The position numbers and the translations under genes were made by a program. The notes under the pieces were generated by a model. The model did no database searches and was not told where the DNA came from. It saw only the letters and a list, made by a program, of their open reading frames with translations. A stretch of DNA of 10,566 nt from Tannerella sp. (GTDB taxonomy: Bacteria > Bacteroidota > Bacteroidia > Bacteroidales > Tannerellaceae): positions 1 to 10,566 of the forward strand of contig JAISOP010000070.1 in NCBI GenBank assembly GCA_031275525.1, given 5' to 3'. This document shows positions 1 through 6,996 of this stretch, piece by piece. Positions within the stretch are counted from its first letter, which is position 1; each line of letters starts with the position of its first letter.

Positions 1-302
1 GCGAAAAAATGCATGTGTTTACGTTTATTTAACTGTTTTGCGTCTGACAGTCCATGATTTATTCTCTTTTTGGGGCATGGAATCAAAAATTAATATGTAC
101 AGAAAAGAATCCTGAGGCGGATACTGTCGCTATCCTTTGACGATCCGACAGGAATTTCTTGGGACATTCAATCTTGGCGGACGAAAAAATATCTGTGTAT
201 AGTGTGTATCCGACATAGGGGATAAAATATTGGGCAGTATAGTGTTTGGTATAATCCAGTGGGTCATTAAACTGTTGAATGTTTTTTCGTGTTTTAAGTT
301 GT
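1..302. other. Left edge, no convincing gene
   Basis: This AT-rich stretch lies beyond the terminator of the radical SAM locus. A minus-strand open frame of 86 codons runs from 343 to 83, but its first dozen codons are the terminator hairpin itself. It has no evident ribosome binding site, and I recognise no family in its translation. It could be a decayed gene fragment. I see no RNA gene or mobile-element end here. Confidence 0.4.
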
Positions 303-335
303 AAAAAGGGACGCCTCGAAGCTTCGAGACGCCCC
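303..335 (-). terminator. Rho-independent terminator of the radical SAM/peptide operon
   Basis: The core CTCGAAGCTTCGAG (315-328) is a perfect palindrome. On the minus-strand RNA the pairing extends outward to 308/335, through two G-U wobbles at 311/332 and 314/329. This gives a stem of about 12 bp with a 4-base AGCU loop, followed at once by five U (303-307). Read on the plus strand, the two wobble positions become A-C mismatches and the U tract would precede the hairpin, so the structure is a good terminator only for leftward transcription. It begins 14 bases after the stop codon of the precursor peptide gene. Confidence 0.85.
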
Positions 336-349
336 ACCATCATAAAGCA

Positions 350-487
350 TTAACAGCTGCCGTAACCACAACCACTGCAACCTCCAGGAACAAGACTCAA
401 CTCTGATTCAACTTGAGCGATTTCCTCCGCTTTAGAATTGATCAATACTTCTGCTTCTAAAAGCAATTCATTTTCTAATGACATCAT
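350..487 (-). CDS. Small Cys-rich precursor peptide (RiPP-like), substrate of the adjacent radical SAM enzyme
   Basis: The gene encodes 45 residues from the first of two adjacent ATG codons (487), or 44 from the second (484). The N-terminal part is acidic and probably helical (SLENELLLEAEVLINSKAEE), as expected of a RiPP leader. It is followed by LVPGG and an 8-residue tail, CSGCGYGSC less its last Cys counted with it, in which all three cysteines of the peptide lie: the last nine residues are C-S-G-C-G-Y-G-S-C. The frame is open upstream to 598, but that part overlaps the maturase gene and reads as basic, low-quality sequence, so I place the start at the ATG pair. A GGAGG lies about 21 bases upstream of 487, rather far for a Shine-Dalgarno site. 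The gene sits 56 bases downstream of the maturase and directly before a terminator, so both are likely co-transcribed. The double Gly could be a leader cleavage site. The product and modification are unknown; a thioether-bridged peptide is one possibility. Confidence 0.7.
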   Translation of the reverse strand: MMSLENELLLEAEVLINSKAEEIAQVESELSLVPGGCSGCGYGSC

Positions 488-543
488 AATATATAATTTT
501 AATTTGCGCCTCCACTTTACGGCTATCGGCATCTCCGTTTTAT

Positions 544-1674
544 TTATTTGTTCTGACTGTAAAGTTTCAGCTCGAAGTCGCAACATAATTGATAGCATTT
601 AACTGCAGCCTTCAACAGGAGCAGTTCTTTGGAGGTTAACTGATCTCTGTCGCGCATCAGTTTTTTAATCTGATACGAACTGATAACCTTGGCCTCCGCA
701 AGTACGATCTGACATGTTCTCTTGTCTCTGAGCTTCACATCGCCTCTTTCATTATAATTGCGTCCGCAACACGTTCTGCACAACTTAAGTATGTCACATT
801 TTATACATTCATCATCTATAAACCTCAATGTATTTGAAAAATCAATACCTTTCAAATCTTCCAGTACATCTTCTTTTCCATGAACATTCGGCATAAAATG
901 ATGACAGGGGTAGCATTTACCATCCACATCGTATGCAACGAAGTCTACTCCTGCGTCGCACATTTTGGCGTACTTCTCATTAGGTTCACTGCCTAATAAC
1001 TGGATGAACGACGCATCTTTAAAAAAGAAAACAGGCGTTACTTTCGGATGTTCGAGATAATACGCTGCAATCTTACTGAGCTGAGTTTCGTATATTTTGC
1101 CATCACCATCCTGCCAGTTTACTCCTTGTGCCAGTTTCCCTTCAACAAAATAGCCTTGCTCATAAAAATAGATAAGATCATCAGCAAATCTTGGAAGAGA
1201 CTGCCGCGATACGGTCATACTTAAAAATTGCTTAGGCATCGTTTTCGATACAAATTCTACGGGGAGATCTGATGAATGACATCCGCGGTTATACTCCTGT
1301 ACATCGTCTTTACCATCAACAGACATAACTAAAAATATCCTGTCTTTGTGTGCAATGAACCACTTTTTTTTATCATCGTCCAGCAGTATCCCATTGGTGG
1401 TTATCACCATCTCGCATTTTATATCATCTATTGTTTCCCATATCCATTGGCATATTTCCTTAATCAAATCAAATTGGAGAAGAGGTTCGCCGCCGAATAT
1501 ATTGAATCGTAAGCTGTCAATATTCTCTGACATTCTCGCCTGTTTGACCTCGGTCTCTACAATTGCTTTGGCCGTTTCCAAAGACATATCTTTTGCTGTT
1601 TTATGTTTTTGATAACAATAGATGCAGTCAAGATTACATCTATGAGTCAACGTTAGCATGACAATTTTTTGCAT
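544..1674 (-). CDS. Radical SAM/SPASM peptide maturase
   Basis: This 376-residue protein has the radical SAM cluster motif CX3CX2C at C13, C17 and C20 (HRCNLDCIYC), and the GGEP motif at 61-64, which contributes to S-adenosylmethionine binding. ITTNG at 91-95 is another typical core segment. The C-terminal half carries a full SPASM cysteine set for two auxiliary Fe-S clusters: C239, then G252-X4-C257, then C290-X2-C293-X5-C299-X3-C303, and a final C321, with extra cysteines at C254 and C302. Proteins of this layout modify ribosomal peptides (for example by thioether or C-C bonds) or mature anaerobic sulfatases. The tiny Cys-rich ORF immediately downstream points to peptide modification here. 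The start at 1674 gives the usual short lead before the first cysteine. I see no export or protease gene in the window, so those functions must be encoded elsewhere or further left. The subfamily is not identified. Confidence 0.9.
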   Translation of the reverse strand: MQKIVMLTLTHRCNLDCIYCYQKHKTAKDMSLETAKAIVETEVKQARMSENIDSLRFNIFGGEPLLQFDLIKEICQWIWETIDDIKCEMVITTNGILLDDDKKKWFIAHKDRIFLVMSVDGKDDVQEYNRGCHSSDLPVEFVSKTMPKQFLSMTVSRQSLPRFADDLIYFYEQGYFVEGKLAQGVNWQDGDGKIYETQLSKIAAYYLEHPKVTPVFFFKDASFIQLLGSEPNEKYAKMCDAGVDFVAYDVDGKCYPCHHFMPNVHGKEDVLEDLKGIDFSNTLRFIDDECIKCDILKLCRTCCGRNYNERGDVKLRDKRTCQIVLAEAKVISSYQIKKLMRDRDQLTSKELLLLKAAVKCYQLCCDFELKLYSQNK

Positions 1675-2094
1675 AAAAACTACTTATTAATATGTTGTTA
1701 TTTACTCTATTCAAATCATTTGTTTTTTTGCGGACATTTCTGGCCAGGGGCCTTTTATGCCGCGGGTGTTTTCCCGGTTATCGAAGGCTGTGTTGAAGCC
1801 TGTCCGGGCGCTCTCGAACCGATTTTGGGTGCTTTTACAGCGCGTCAAAAAGCTTTTATTTTGAGTTTGGGAGTTCCCGAAACGGGCTCGGATATACTGA
1901 ACCGCCGATTGCGCGAATGCCGGTCGAAGGGCCGCAGCCTCGAACGGGCGGAAGACGTGCAACATGCTTTTGGGCGTGTTTGCGCGGCTGCTATAATAAT
2001 ATATGTATACGATGCGTCTGGACGGGTCGCCTCCGCGGGAAGGGGCGGGGGCGAAAGTTAAAAAAAGTGCGTCCGTTAAGTTAAATGTTGTCTT

Positions 2095-2107
2095 GGGGGG
2101 GGGGGGG
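2095..2107. repeat. Homopolymer run of 13 G
   Basis: Thirteen consecutive G lie in the intergenic region, about 420 bases upstream of the maturase start and 370 bases past the dnaX stop. Runs of this length are prone to slipped-strand length change and to sequencing error. No gene start lies close enough to make a phase-variable promoter obvious. Confidence 0.85.
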
Positions 2108-2315
2108 ATTTTAACAATACCGAAGAACCCGCCTCTGAAATGCCCGTGAGCAGGGCGGCAGCAGAGGTGGCGCAGGCGGAGAACAAGTCTCTTCTATGTT
2201 GATCCGTAAAATACATTCCTTAAAAATCTATGGAAAATTTATAGTCGCAAAAACAGCGGCAAAAATAAAGTATTTCCTCAATAAGGCACGAACAGCGGGG
2301 AAGTTTTGTACGAAA

Positions 2316-2347
2316 GGCGGGGTTTTATGTACGAAAAAATCCCCGCC
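2316..2347 (-). terminator. Hairpin downstream of dnaX, possible terminator
   Basis: GGCGGGG (2316-2322) pairs perfectly with CCCCGCC (2341-2347), and adjoining T and A runs may extend the stem inward. For minus-strand transcripts leaving dnaX, the hairpin is followed only by UUUCG, a weak U tract. A smaller palindrome (CCGGAAAATTCCGG, 2457-2470) lies 5 bases beyond the dnaX stop. Either could contribute to ending the dnaX message. The repeated TTTTGTACGAAA and ATGTACGAAAA around the stem are also notable. Confidence 0.35.
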
Positions 2348-2475
2348 GAGAATAAAACGGTCATAATCGATGACGGAACAAGTGATGATTCATTCAGTAC
2401 GTATTCCAAGACGTCGTCATAACAGCGAAAACCGGCGTCGATGGCCCTGGCTTGTTCCGGAAAATTCCGGGCCGG

Positions 2476-3057
2476 TCAGTCGAGGGACAAGTCGAACTCA
2501 TCCTTCAGCTTCGAGAGCAAAGGATTGATTTGCCGGAGCAGTTCGTATTTTTCGAGAGCCGTATAGGCCCGTTTCTTTTCGTGGGTCTCGTCAATCCGAA
2601 CGTGTATTTGTATTTTGCTGTTGCTTAACTGTTCACGCATTATTTTCAGCAATTGCAGACTGTGGCCTATCAACTCTTCCTTTTGTAGCTGGTTATGTAC
2701 TGTAACCTCAAAATGAGCGTTTTCCAGCAAGACCGGCTTGCAGGAAAGCATCGTATTCTTCAGATGAATTTCCTTTTCGATGGTTTCGGCATACGCATCC
2801 CAGCAGCGAATCAGGTCTTCCTGGTTAAACGGTTGGTTTTCCACTCTATTTTCCTGCGCGGGCGGCGGCGGCGGAGGAGGTTTGCCCTCCGTTTTCCGGT
2901 CAACCAGGTTGGTCAGCGAAGTACTTCTCGGCGGTCGGTTCAACCCGGTGGTAACGGCCGGTGGAGGCGCCTGTCTTTCCCTTACGGTTGTCTGTGGTTC
3001 GTGGGCGGCGGGCGCCGTTCCTGCCGGAGCCGGGGCTTCAGGCAGCGGTCGAATCAA
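2476..3057 (-). CDS. dnaX: DnaX tau-specific C-terminal part (-1 frame of dnaX)
   Basis: This 193-codon frame directly continues DnaX in the -1 frame; the first in-frame triplet after the slippery run is a TTG. Its first half is a Pro/Ala-rich linker (including seven consecutive prolines encoded by CCG/CCC-type repeats). The second half (about residues 75-193) is a folded domain with WDAYAETIEKE near its start and RQINPLLSKLKDEFDLSLD at its end, the kind of C-terminal domain seen on Bacteroidota DnaX proteins. In tau this region links the clamp loader to other replisome parts. An independent start at the TTG is unlikely: there is no binding site, and the frame opens on a linker. Joined by a -1 shift at the A10 run, the full tau would be about 569 residues, close to the usual length of unbroken DnaX in this phylum. 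A plain frameshift mutation or a homopolymer sequencing error cannot be excluded from one sequence. Confidence 0.8.
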   Translation of the reverse strand: MIRPLPEAPAPAGTAPAAHEPQTTVRERQAPPPAVTTGLNRPPRSTSLTNLVDRKTEGKPPPPPPPAQENRVENQPFNQEDLIRCWDAYAETIEKEIHLKNTMLSCKPVLLENAHFEVTVHNQLQKEELIGHSLQLLKIMREQLSNSKIQIHVRIDETHEKKRAYTALEKYELLRQINPLLSKLKDEFDLSLD

Positions 3058-4184
3058 GTTTTTTTTTTATCGTCCGGCGTTGTTTGGCCGGTTTCTATCA
3101 GTTGGCAGAGCTGTATCAGGGTGAGTTCGAGTAAAAGCCGCTTGTTCCGGCTTTCGCGGTAGTTTAAGTCACATTCGTTGGCCCGTTCAATTGCCCGGAA
3201 GAGCAGCCGGTCGGGACATTGCTTGGCCATTGCCTTGTAGCGTTCGCGGATGGATGCGCCCACTTCAAGCAGCATCAGCGTGCTCACATCCCGGCATACC
3301 AGCAGGTCACGGAAGTGCGAGGCCAGTCCGGTGATGATATGCTGCCCTTCAAATCCCTTTTCGAGAATCTCGTTCAGAATCAGCAAACAGGTACGGACTT
3401 CGCCTTTCAGCAGGGCCTCCGTAATCCGGAAATAATATTCATAGTCGAGCACGTTCAGGTTCTCGATTACGGCCTGATAGGTGATGTTGCCGCCGGTGTA
3501 GCTGACAATCTGGTCGAAGACGGACAAGGCGTCGCGCATCCCGCCATCGGCTTTTTGGGCGATGATGTTCAGCGCTTCGGGTTCGGCTGTGACGCCCTCG
3601 CTCGAAGCAATGTGTTGCAGGTGTGCGACCGCGTCGGCCACGGATATGCGCAGGAAGTCATATACCTGGCAGCGCGACAGGATGGTGGGCAGGATTTTAT
3701 GTTTTTCCGTGGTGGCAAGGATAAACAGGACATAGTGGGGCGGTTCTTCCAGCGTCTTGAGGAAGGCGTTGAAAGCGGCCTGGCTCAGCATGTGCACCTC
3801 GTCGATGATATACACCTTGTATTTACCGATTTGCGGCGGGATGCGCACCTGGTCAATCAGGGTGCGGATGTCTTCCACCGAATTGTTGGAAGCGGCGTCC
3901 AGTTCGTGGATGTTCAGCGAGCGCTGTTCGGCGAACGACAGGCAGGATTCGCACCTGTTGCACGCCTCGCCGTCGGGCGTCCGGTTCAGGCAGTTAATCG
4001 TCTTTGCAAAAATACGCGCACACGAAGTTTTGCCCACCCCGCGGGGGCCGCAAAACAGATAGGCGTGTGCCAGTTTGTTGCTTTGAATAGCGTTCTTCAG
4101 TGTTGTAGTTAAAGATTTTTGCCCGACTACACTGCCAAAGGTGGACGGGCGGTATTTCCTTGCCGAAACGATGTAATTATCCAT
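3054..4184 (-). CDS. dnaX: DNA polymerase III subunit gamma (short form of DnaX)
   Basis: This 376-residue frame is the clamp-loader ATPase of the replicative polymerase, which opens and loads the beta clamp together with the delta and delta-prime subunits. The AAA+ signatures are all present: Walker A GPRGVGKTS (46-54), a four-cysteine zinc module (C65, C75, C78, C81), Walker B IIDEVHML (126-133), LATTE (156-160), the SRC arginine-finger motif (170-172) and a sensor-2 type GGMRDALS. Domain III follows and ends in a short hydrophilic tail, DDKKKT, then TGA. The ending falls immediately after ten consecutive A residues, and the rest of the protein continues in the -1 frame. The frame-0 product would therefore be a gamma-like short form, as known from E. 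coli (ribosomal shift) and Thermus (transcriptional slippage). The start at 4184 gives the usual N-terminus (MDNYIVSARKYRPSTF) and lies about 20 bases after a -7 box. Confidence 0.93.
   Translation of the reverse strand: MDNYIVSARKYRPSTFGSVVGQKSLTTTLKNAIQSNKLAHAYLFCGPRGVGKTSCARIFAKTINCLNRTPDGEACNRCESCLSFAEQRSLNIHELDAASNNSVEDIRTLIDQVRIPPQIGKYKVYIIDEVHMLSQAAFNAFLKTLEEPPHYVLFILATTEKHKILPTILSRCQVYDFLRISVADAVAHLQHIASSEGVTAEPEALNIIAQKADGGMRDALSVFDQIVSYTGGNITYQAVIENLNVLDYEYYFRITEALLKGEVRTCLLILNEILEKGFEGQHIITGLASHFRDLLVCRDVSTLMLLEVGASIRERYKAMAKQCPDRLLFRAIERANECDLNYRESRNKRLLLELTLIQLCQLIETGQTTPDDKKKT
3059..3068 (-). promoter_or_regulatory. A10 slippery run in dnaX, candidate programmed frameshift
   Basis: On the coding (minus) strand, ten A residues follow GAC GAT. 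In frame 0 they read AAA AAA AAA ACT TGA and terminate. A -1 shift gives AAA AAA AAA AAC TTG ATT and opens the tau extension, as would transcripts with one extra A. A CTGCC/GGCAG hairpin can form shortly downstream (about 3015-3045), but it is weak. A pure A run of this length fits transcriptional slippage better than the E. coli type A-AAA-AAG site. Confidence 0.65.
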
Positions 4185-4202
4185 TTTTGTTTAATCTTCC
4201 GG

Positions 4203-4210
4203 CAAAGGTA
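4203..4210 (-). promoter_or_regulatory. -7 box of the dnaX promoter
   Basis: The minus strand reads TACCTTTG, matching the Bacteroidota TAnnTTTG -7 consensus, about 18 bases upstream of the dnaX ATG. Transcription would start only about a dozen bases before the gene. I do not see a well-spaced TTTG -33 box; a TTGACG lies about 25 bases further upstream, which is longer than the usual spacing. Confidence 0.6.
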
Positions 4211-4224
4211 TGAATTGTTTTTTA

Positions 4225-4232
4225 TACTTTTG
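4225..4232 (+). promoter_or_regulatory. -7 box of the divIC promoter
   Basis: TACTTTTG matches TAnnTTTG and ends 20 bases before the divIC ATG. It faces away from the dnaX -7 box, whose nearest edge is 14 bases to the left, so the two core promoters overlap. No -33 TTTG is seen at the proper distance. Confidence 0.6.
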
Positions 4233-4252
4233 CGTCAATTCTATAAGCGGAC

Positions 4253-4570
4253 ATGTTTCATTTAAACGAATATTATAGGAAGTACCGTTCCGTGTGGACG
4301 AGTTACAAAGGTGGCCTGGTGGCGGGGGGATTCCTCCTGTACACGTTTGTGTTGGGGGATAGCAACCTGGTCAGGCAGTATTCCTATAGCGAAAAAATCC
4401 TCGACCTGGAAAAGGAAATCAAACACTACCGGAAAGAAATAGAGGCTAACCAGGCAAAAATCAACGATCTGCGTTTCAACAAAGAATGGCTGGAACGGTA
4501 TGCTCGCGAAGAATATTTCATGAAAAGGGAGAACGAAGACGTTTTCATCATCATAGATAAAGGCCGGTAA
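4253..4570 (+). CDS. Septum formation initiator, DivIC/FtsB family
   Basis: This 105-residue protein is a single-pass cell-division protein. A short cytoplasmic N-terminus is followed by one membrane segment (about 19-36, GGLVAGGFLLYTFVLG) and a charged coiled coil (about 43-76, EKILDLEKEIKHYRKEIEAN). The conserved C-terminal part reads LERYAREEYFMKRENEDVFIID-like (about 82-102). FtsB/DivIC proteins pair with FtsL and FtsQ/DivIB in the divisome and help activate septal wall synthesis. Length and domain order fit the family in full. The gene faces away from dnaX, with only 68 bases between them, and its stop codon is directly followed by the ATG of the next gene, so the two are almost certainly one operon. 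Confidence 0.9.
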   Translation: MFHLNEYYRKYRSVWTSYKGGLVAGGFLLYTFVLGDSNLVRQYSYSEKILDLEKEIKHYRKEIEANQAKINDLRFNKEWLERYAREEYFMKRENEDVFIIIDKGR

Positions 4571-4891
4571 ATGAATCAACAGACCAGAAATATTATATTC
4601 GCCGTTTCGGGAATGCTTGTGTTGGCGGGCGCCGTGCTGTATTTAAGTACATGGACGTTTGCGCCGTACCTTTTTGCTGCCGGCGCTGCCGGCGTGACGG
4701 TGTGTTACCTGACCGTTCCCTCGCCACCCTCCGACCCCCGGACACGCCGGCTGAACCGCTGGAACACCCTGGCAGGACTGGCCATGATGGTCGCCTCCTT
4801 CTTCATGTTCAGGCACCGCATGGAATGGGTCGCCTTCCTGCTTATTTCCGCATTGATACAGATTTACACCGCATTCGTTCCCGACAGGTAG
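4571..4891 (+). CDS. Small multi-pass membrane protein of unknown function, downstream of divIC
   Basis: This 106-residue protein has four predicted membrane segments: about 8-25 (IFAVSGMLVLAGAVLYLS), 28-47, 65-81 and 84-102. A short basic loop (DPRTRRLNRWN, about 55-65) separates the two pairs. The ATG abuts the TAA of the divIC-like gene with no gap, which suggests translational coupling. I know no biochemical function for this protein. Its position next to a divisome gene makes a membrane or envelope role possible, but the sequence itself shows nothing catalytic. It ends in FVPDR, a few bases before an inverted-repeat element. Confidence 0.75.
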   Translation: MNQQTRNIIFAVSGMLVLAGAVLYLSTWTFAPYLFAAGAAGVTVCYLTVPSPPSDPRTRRLNRWNTLAGLAMMVASFFMFRHRMEWVAFLLISALIQIYTAFVPDR

Positions 4892-4893
4892 GA

Positions 4894-5026
4894 GGGTGTG
4901 TCAAAAGCCTGTCATCCCGCGCTTGACGCGGAATCCTCGTAAAAACAAGCATTGGTTTTCAGGGAATTGAAAGTCAAGTCCGCAATGACGAATACGCTCA
5001 AAAAGACTTTTGACACCCCCCCCCTA
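4894..5026. mobile_element. MITE-like inverted-repeat element
   Basis: The element begins directly after the stop codon of the preceding gene. GTGTCAAAAG (4898-4907) is perfectly inverted at 5007-5016, and the G3 and C-run flanks extend the match. Inside, GTCATcCCGcgCTTGAC (4911-4927) is matched by an inverted copy at 4973-4989 (13 of 17 positions), and CCGCG/CGCGG (4917-4931) forms a small extra hairpin. The whole 133 bases can fold back on itself. No transposase is encoded. It could be a non-autonomous insertion, or a dispersed hairpin repeat that also serves as a terminator for the divIC operon. Confidence 0.6.
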
Positions 5027-5194
5027 CGACCCACCCGAATAAAATGGTCCCCGAACGAAATCGGAACAGGGAATAAAAAAAAACGCCCTTAGAACCCTTT
5101 TTTTCATGAAAAACGACCGCTGGTATTTTATTTTTCCTAACTTTGTGGCACAATCATCAAATGAATATTTTCTAATTAAAAAAACAATGCAACC
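5027..5194 (+). promoter_or_regulatory. Leader of the Gfo/Idh/MocA gene with -7 box
   Basis: TAACTTTG at 5138-5145 matches the Bacteroidota -7 consensus and lies 49 bases before the ATG at 5195; I see no clear -33 partner. The leader is A-rich just before the start (AATTAAAAAAACAATG), typical of Bacteroidota genes without a Shine-Dalgarno site. An ATG at 5187 opens a three-codon frame whose TGA overlaps the true start. Confidence 0.55.
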
Positions 5195-6478
5195 ATGAAC
5201 CGACGTTCATTTATTAAGAGCAGCGCTATGAGCGCAGCGGCGTTGACGATACTGCCGCGAAACGTATTAGGAGGAGCCGGATACACGGCTCCCAGTGACC
5301 GGATCAGCATGGGCCTCATCGGGTGCGGAATACAGGGGAGAGGCTTAGCCACCCTGTTTGCCCAACGGGCTAACGTGATCGCGGCCAGCGACTGCGAGTC
5401 CCTCCGATTGCACAGAGCGCAGGCCGAGATCAACAAAGCGATCGAGAAGGACAAGGGACAGCCCTACAAAGGCTTCAAGCTCTATGCCGACTACCGCGAA
5501 CTGCTGGCGCGTAAGGACATCGACGCCGTCATCATCGCCACGCCCGACCACTGGCACGCGATCCAGACCATCGAAGCCTGTCGCGCCGGCAAGGACGTGT
5601 ACGTGGAAAAACCCATGGCGCACAGCATCGCCGAGGGACGGGCCATGGCCGACGCAGTCCGCAAGTACAACCGCGTCCTGCAGGTAGGCAACATGCAGCG
5701 CTCGTGGAAAAACTTCCGACACGCCTGCGAGCTGGTGCGCAACGGATACATCGGCGAGATTCGCGAGATCAAAGTCGCCGTCGGCCCGCCGCCGGTGAAG
5801 TACGACCTGCCCGGACAGCCCGTCCCCGAGTCCCTCGACTGGGAAACCTGGATCGGCCCGGCGCCCATGAATCCCTTCAACGACGAACTGATCTTCATGA
5901 ACCGCGGCGGATATCCCAACTGGCGCAACTACCGCGAATACGGCGGCGGCATGACGGCAGACTGGGGGGCGCACATGTTCGACATCGCACAGTGGGCTAT
6001 GGGTACGGACGACGCCGGCCCCGTCGAGTATCTCCCGCCCGACCGCAAGCGGCGTATCCCCCTCACCATGCGCTACGCCAACGGCACCTTCATGACCCAT
6101 GAGTACGACATCCGCAAGGCCGACGGCAACTCCGTCCGATTCATCGGCGAAGACGGCGTGATCGACATCAGTCGCTCGTTCTTTGACTCCATCCCCTCCA
6201 AGCTGCAGGACGAAGTCATCGGCGACGACAAGATCAAGCTCTATCACAGCGACGACCACTATTCCGATTTCCTCGACGCCGTGAAAGCCCGCCGGCAGCC
6301 CATCAGCACTGTGGAAATCGGGCACCGAACGGCCAGCCTCTGCCACATCGTCAACCTGTGCTACGAACTGGACCGTCCGCTGACCTGGAATCCCGAAAAG
6401 GAAGAATTTTTCGCAGACCCCGAAGCCAACCGGCGCCGCAGCAACCCGCTCCGCGCGCCCTACACCCTCGAAGTCTGA
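5195..6478 (+). CDS. Tat-signal Gfo/Idh/MocA family oxidoreductase
   Basis: This 427-residue protein opens with a twin-arginine signal (NRRSFIKSS, then a hydrophobic stretch to about residue 26), so it is likely exported folded, with its cofactor. A Rossmann fold follows: GLIGCGIQGRG (40-50) binds the dinucleotide, ATPDHWH (115-121) lies near the cofactor, and EKP (138-140) carries the family's conserved lysine. The C-terminal alpha/beta domain has GGGMTADWGAHMFDIAQW (250-267), the segment that usually holds the catalytic histidine. Family members oxidise, reduce or epimerise sugars and cyclitols with a tightly bound NAD(P); some exported ones are NAD-dependent glycosidases (GH109). The sequence does not tell me the substrate. 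A second member with the same signal type starts 3.3 kb downstream. Codons are strongly C/G-ending, as in the neighbouring genes. Confidence 0.9.
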   Translation: MNRRSFIKSSAMSAAALTILPRNVLGGAGYTAPSDRISMGLIGCGIQGRGLATLFAQRANVIAASDCESLRLHRAQAEINKAIEKDKGQPYKGFKLYADYRELLARKDIDAVIIATPDHWHAIQTIEACRAGKDVYVEKPMAHSIAEGRAMADAVRKYNRVLQVGNMQRSWKNFRHACELVRNGYIGEIREIKVAVGPPPVKYDLPGQPVPESLDWETWIGPAPMNPFNDELIFMNRGGYPNWRNYREYGGGMTADWGAHMFDIAQWAMGTDDAGPVEYLPPDRKRRIPLTMRYANGTFMTHEYDIRKADGNSVRFIGEDGVIDISRSFFDSIPSKLQDEVIGDDKIKLYHSDDHYSDFLDAVKARRQPISTVEIGHRTASLCHIVNLCYELDRPLTWNPEKEEFFADPEANRRRSNPLRAPYTLEV

Positions 6479-6682
6479 ACACCCTTCCCGGCGCCATGAT
6501 CCTGTTCGGAAAAATCGGAATCCACGCCGCACTGCGCGCCAACGCCCCCGCCAACCGTGAGGACGTCCCCGCACGCGGCAGCCTCTCCCCCACAGGGGGT
6601 CGCAAGGACGCGCGGAGGCGCGACGGAGACAAACCTGCCGCCGCCTCCGACCTCCGTTTTTTATCCGTCCGGGAAAAAGGCC
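6479..6682. other. GC-rich spacer with hairpins after the oxidoreductase
   Basis: This spacer holds no gene I can support. CCCCC-ACA-GGGGG (about 6585-6597) forms a tight hairpin. CGGAGGCG (6613-6620) is inverted exactly as CGCCTCCG at 6642-6649. The 13-base segment from 6613 (CGGAGGCGCGACG) matches 12 of 13 bases at 9637, suggesting a shared dispersed repeat. Confidence 0.5.
6613..6662 (+). terminator. Candidate terminator of the 5195-6478 gene
   Basis: CGGAGG (6613-6618) can pair with CCTCCG (6651-6656), which is followed by six T (6657-6662). The loop is long (32 bases) and has its own internal pairing options (CGGAG at 6624-6628 with CTCCG at 6652-6656). A rightward terminator is plausible but not clean, and it lies 135 bases past the stop. 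Confidence 0.4.
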
Positions 6683-6939
6683 CCGGAAAACATGTACATG
6701 TTTTTTTTAAACTCGTAAATGATCAAAACGTCTTGGAACGAGATGAAAACGCGGCAACGTGTTTTCAAAACCGAAAACTGTGTTTTCAAAACATCCTCGC
6801 TCCGGGAGAATCCAACCTGGAGCGAGGAGAAAACGCGACAAGGTGTTTTCAAAACAAAAAACCGTGTTTTCAAAACATCCTCGTTCCAGGATGGATCATC
6901 CTCGTTCGAGATCAAAACAAACATGTACATGTTTTCCGG
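6683..6939. repeat. 257-bp element with 21-bp inverted ends and two 84-bp tandem units
   Basis: The 21 bases at 6683-6703 recur as a perfect inverted copy at 6919-6939. Each end contains the palindrome ACATGTACATGT, extended to AAAACATGTACATGTTTT on the left. Between them lie two tandem units starting at 6735 and 6819 (period 84). Each runs from GGANCGAG to an inverted CTCGNTCC, and each holds two GTTTTCAAAAC boxes (6761, 6782, 6845, 6866). Unit 1 also forms a GAAAACGCG/CGTGTTTTC hairpin closed by a GCAA loop (6745-6766), and CCTCGCTCC (6795-6803) pairs with GGAGCGAGG (6819-6827). Three plus frames and one minus frame stay open across it only because 84 is a multiple of three. The seven clear differences between the units fall on all codon positions, so I see no sign of coding. 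Confidence 0.75.
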
Positions 6940-6996
6940 CTTCATTTCGCCGGGAAAAAATGAGTCATATTTAAAAACCAATTCATATTCAATGTA

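Larger units (their letters stand above)
1675..2475. other. Long non-coding stretch with G13 run and hairpins
   Basis: About 800 bases separate the maturase start from the end of dnaX. Roughly 1675-1735 is AT-rich and should hold the maturase promoter, though I find no clear TAnnTTTG box. From 1738 to about 2060 the sequence is GC-richer and open on both strands (plus 1669-2061, minus 1711-1965). Neither reading resembles a family I know, and the plus reading begins inside the maturase start. At 2130-2172 there is a nested hairpin: CGCCTCTG pairs with CAGAGG/GGCG around an inner GCCC/GGGC. A 31-codon frame at 2327-2422 (starts MYEKIPAENK) has no visible binding site, and its start lies in the loop of the 2316-2347 hairpin. 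I would not call a gene here. Confidence 0.45.
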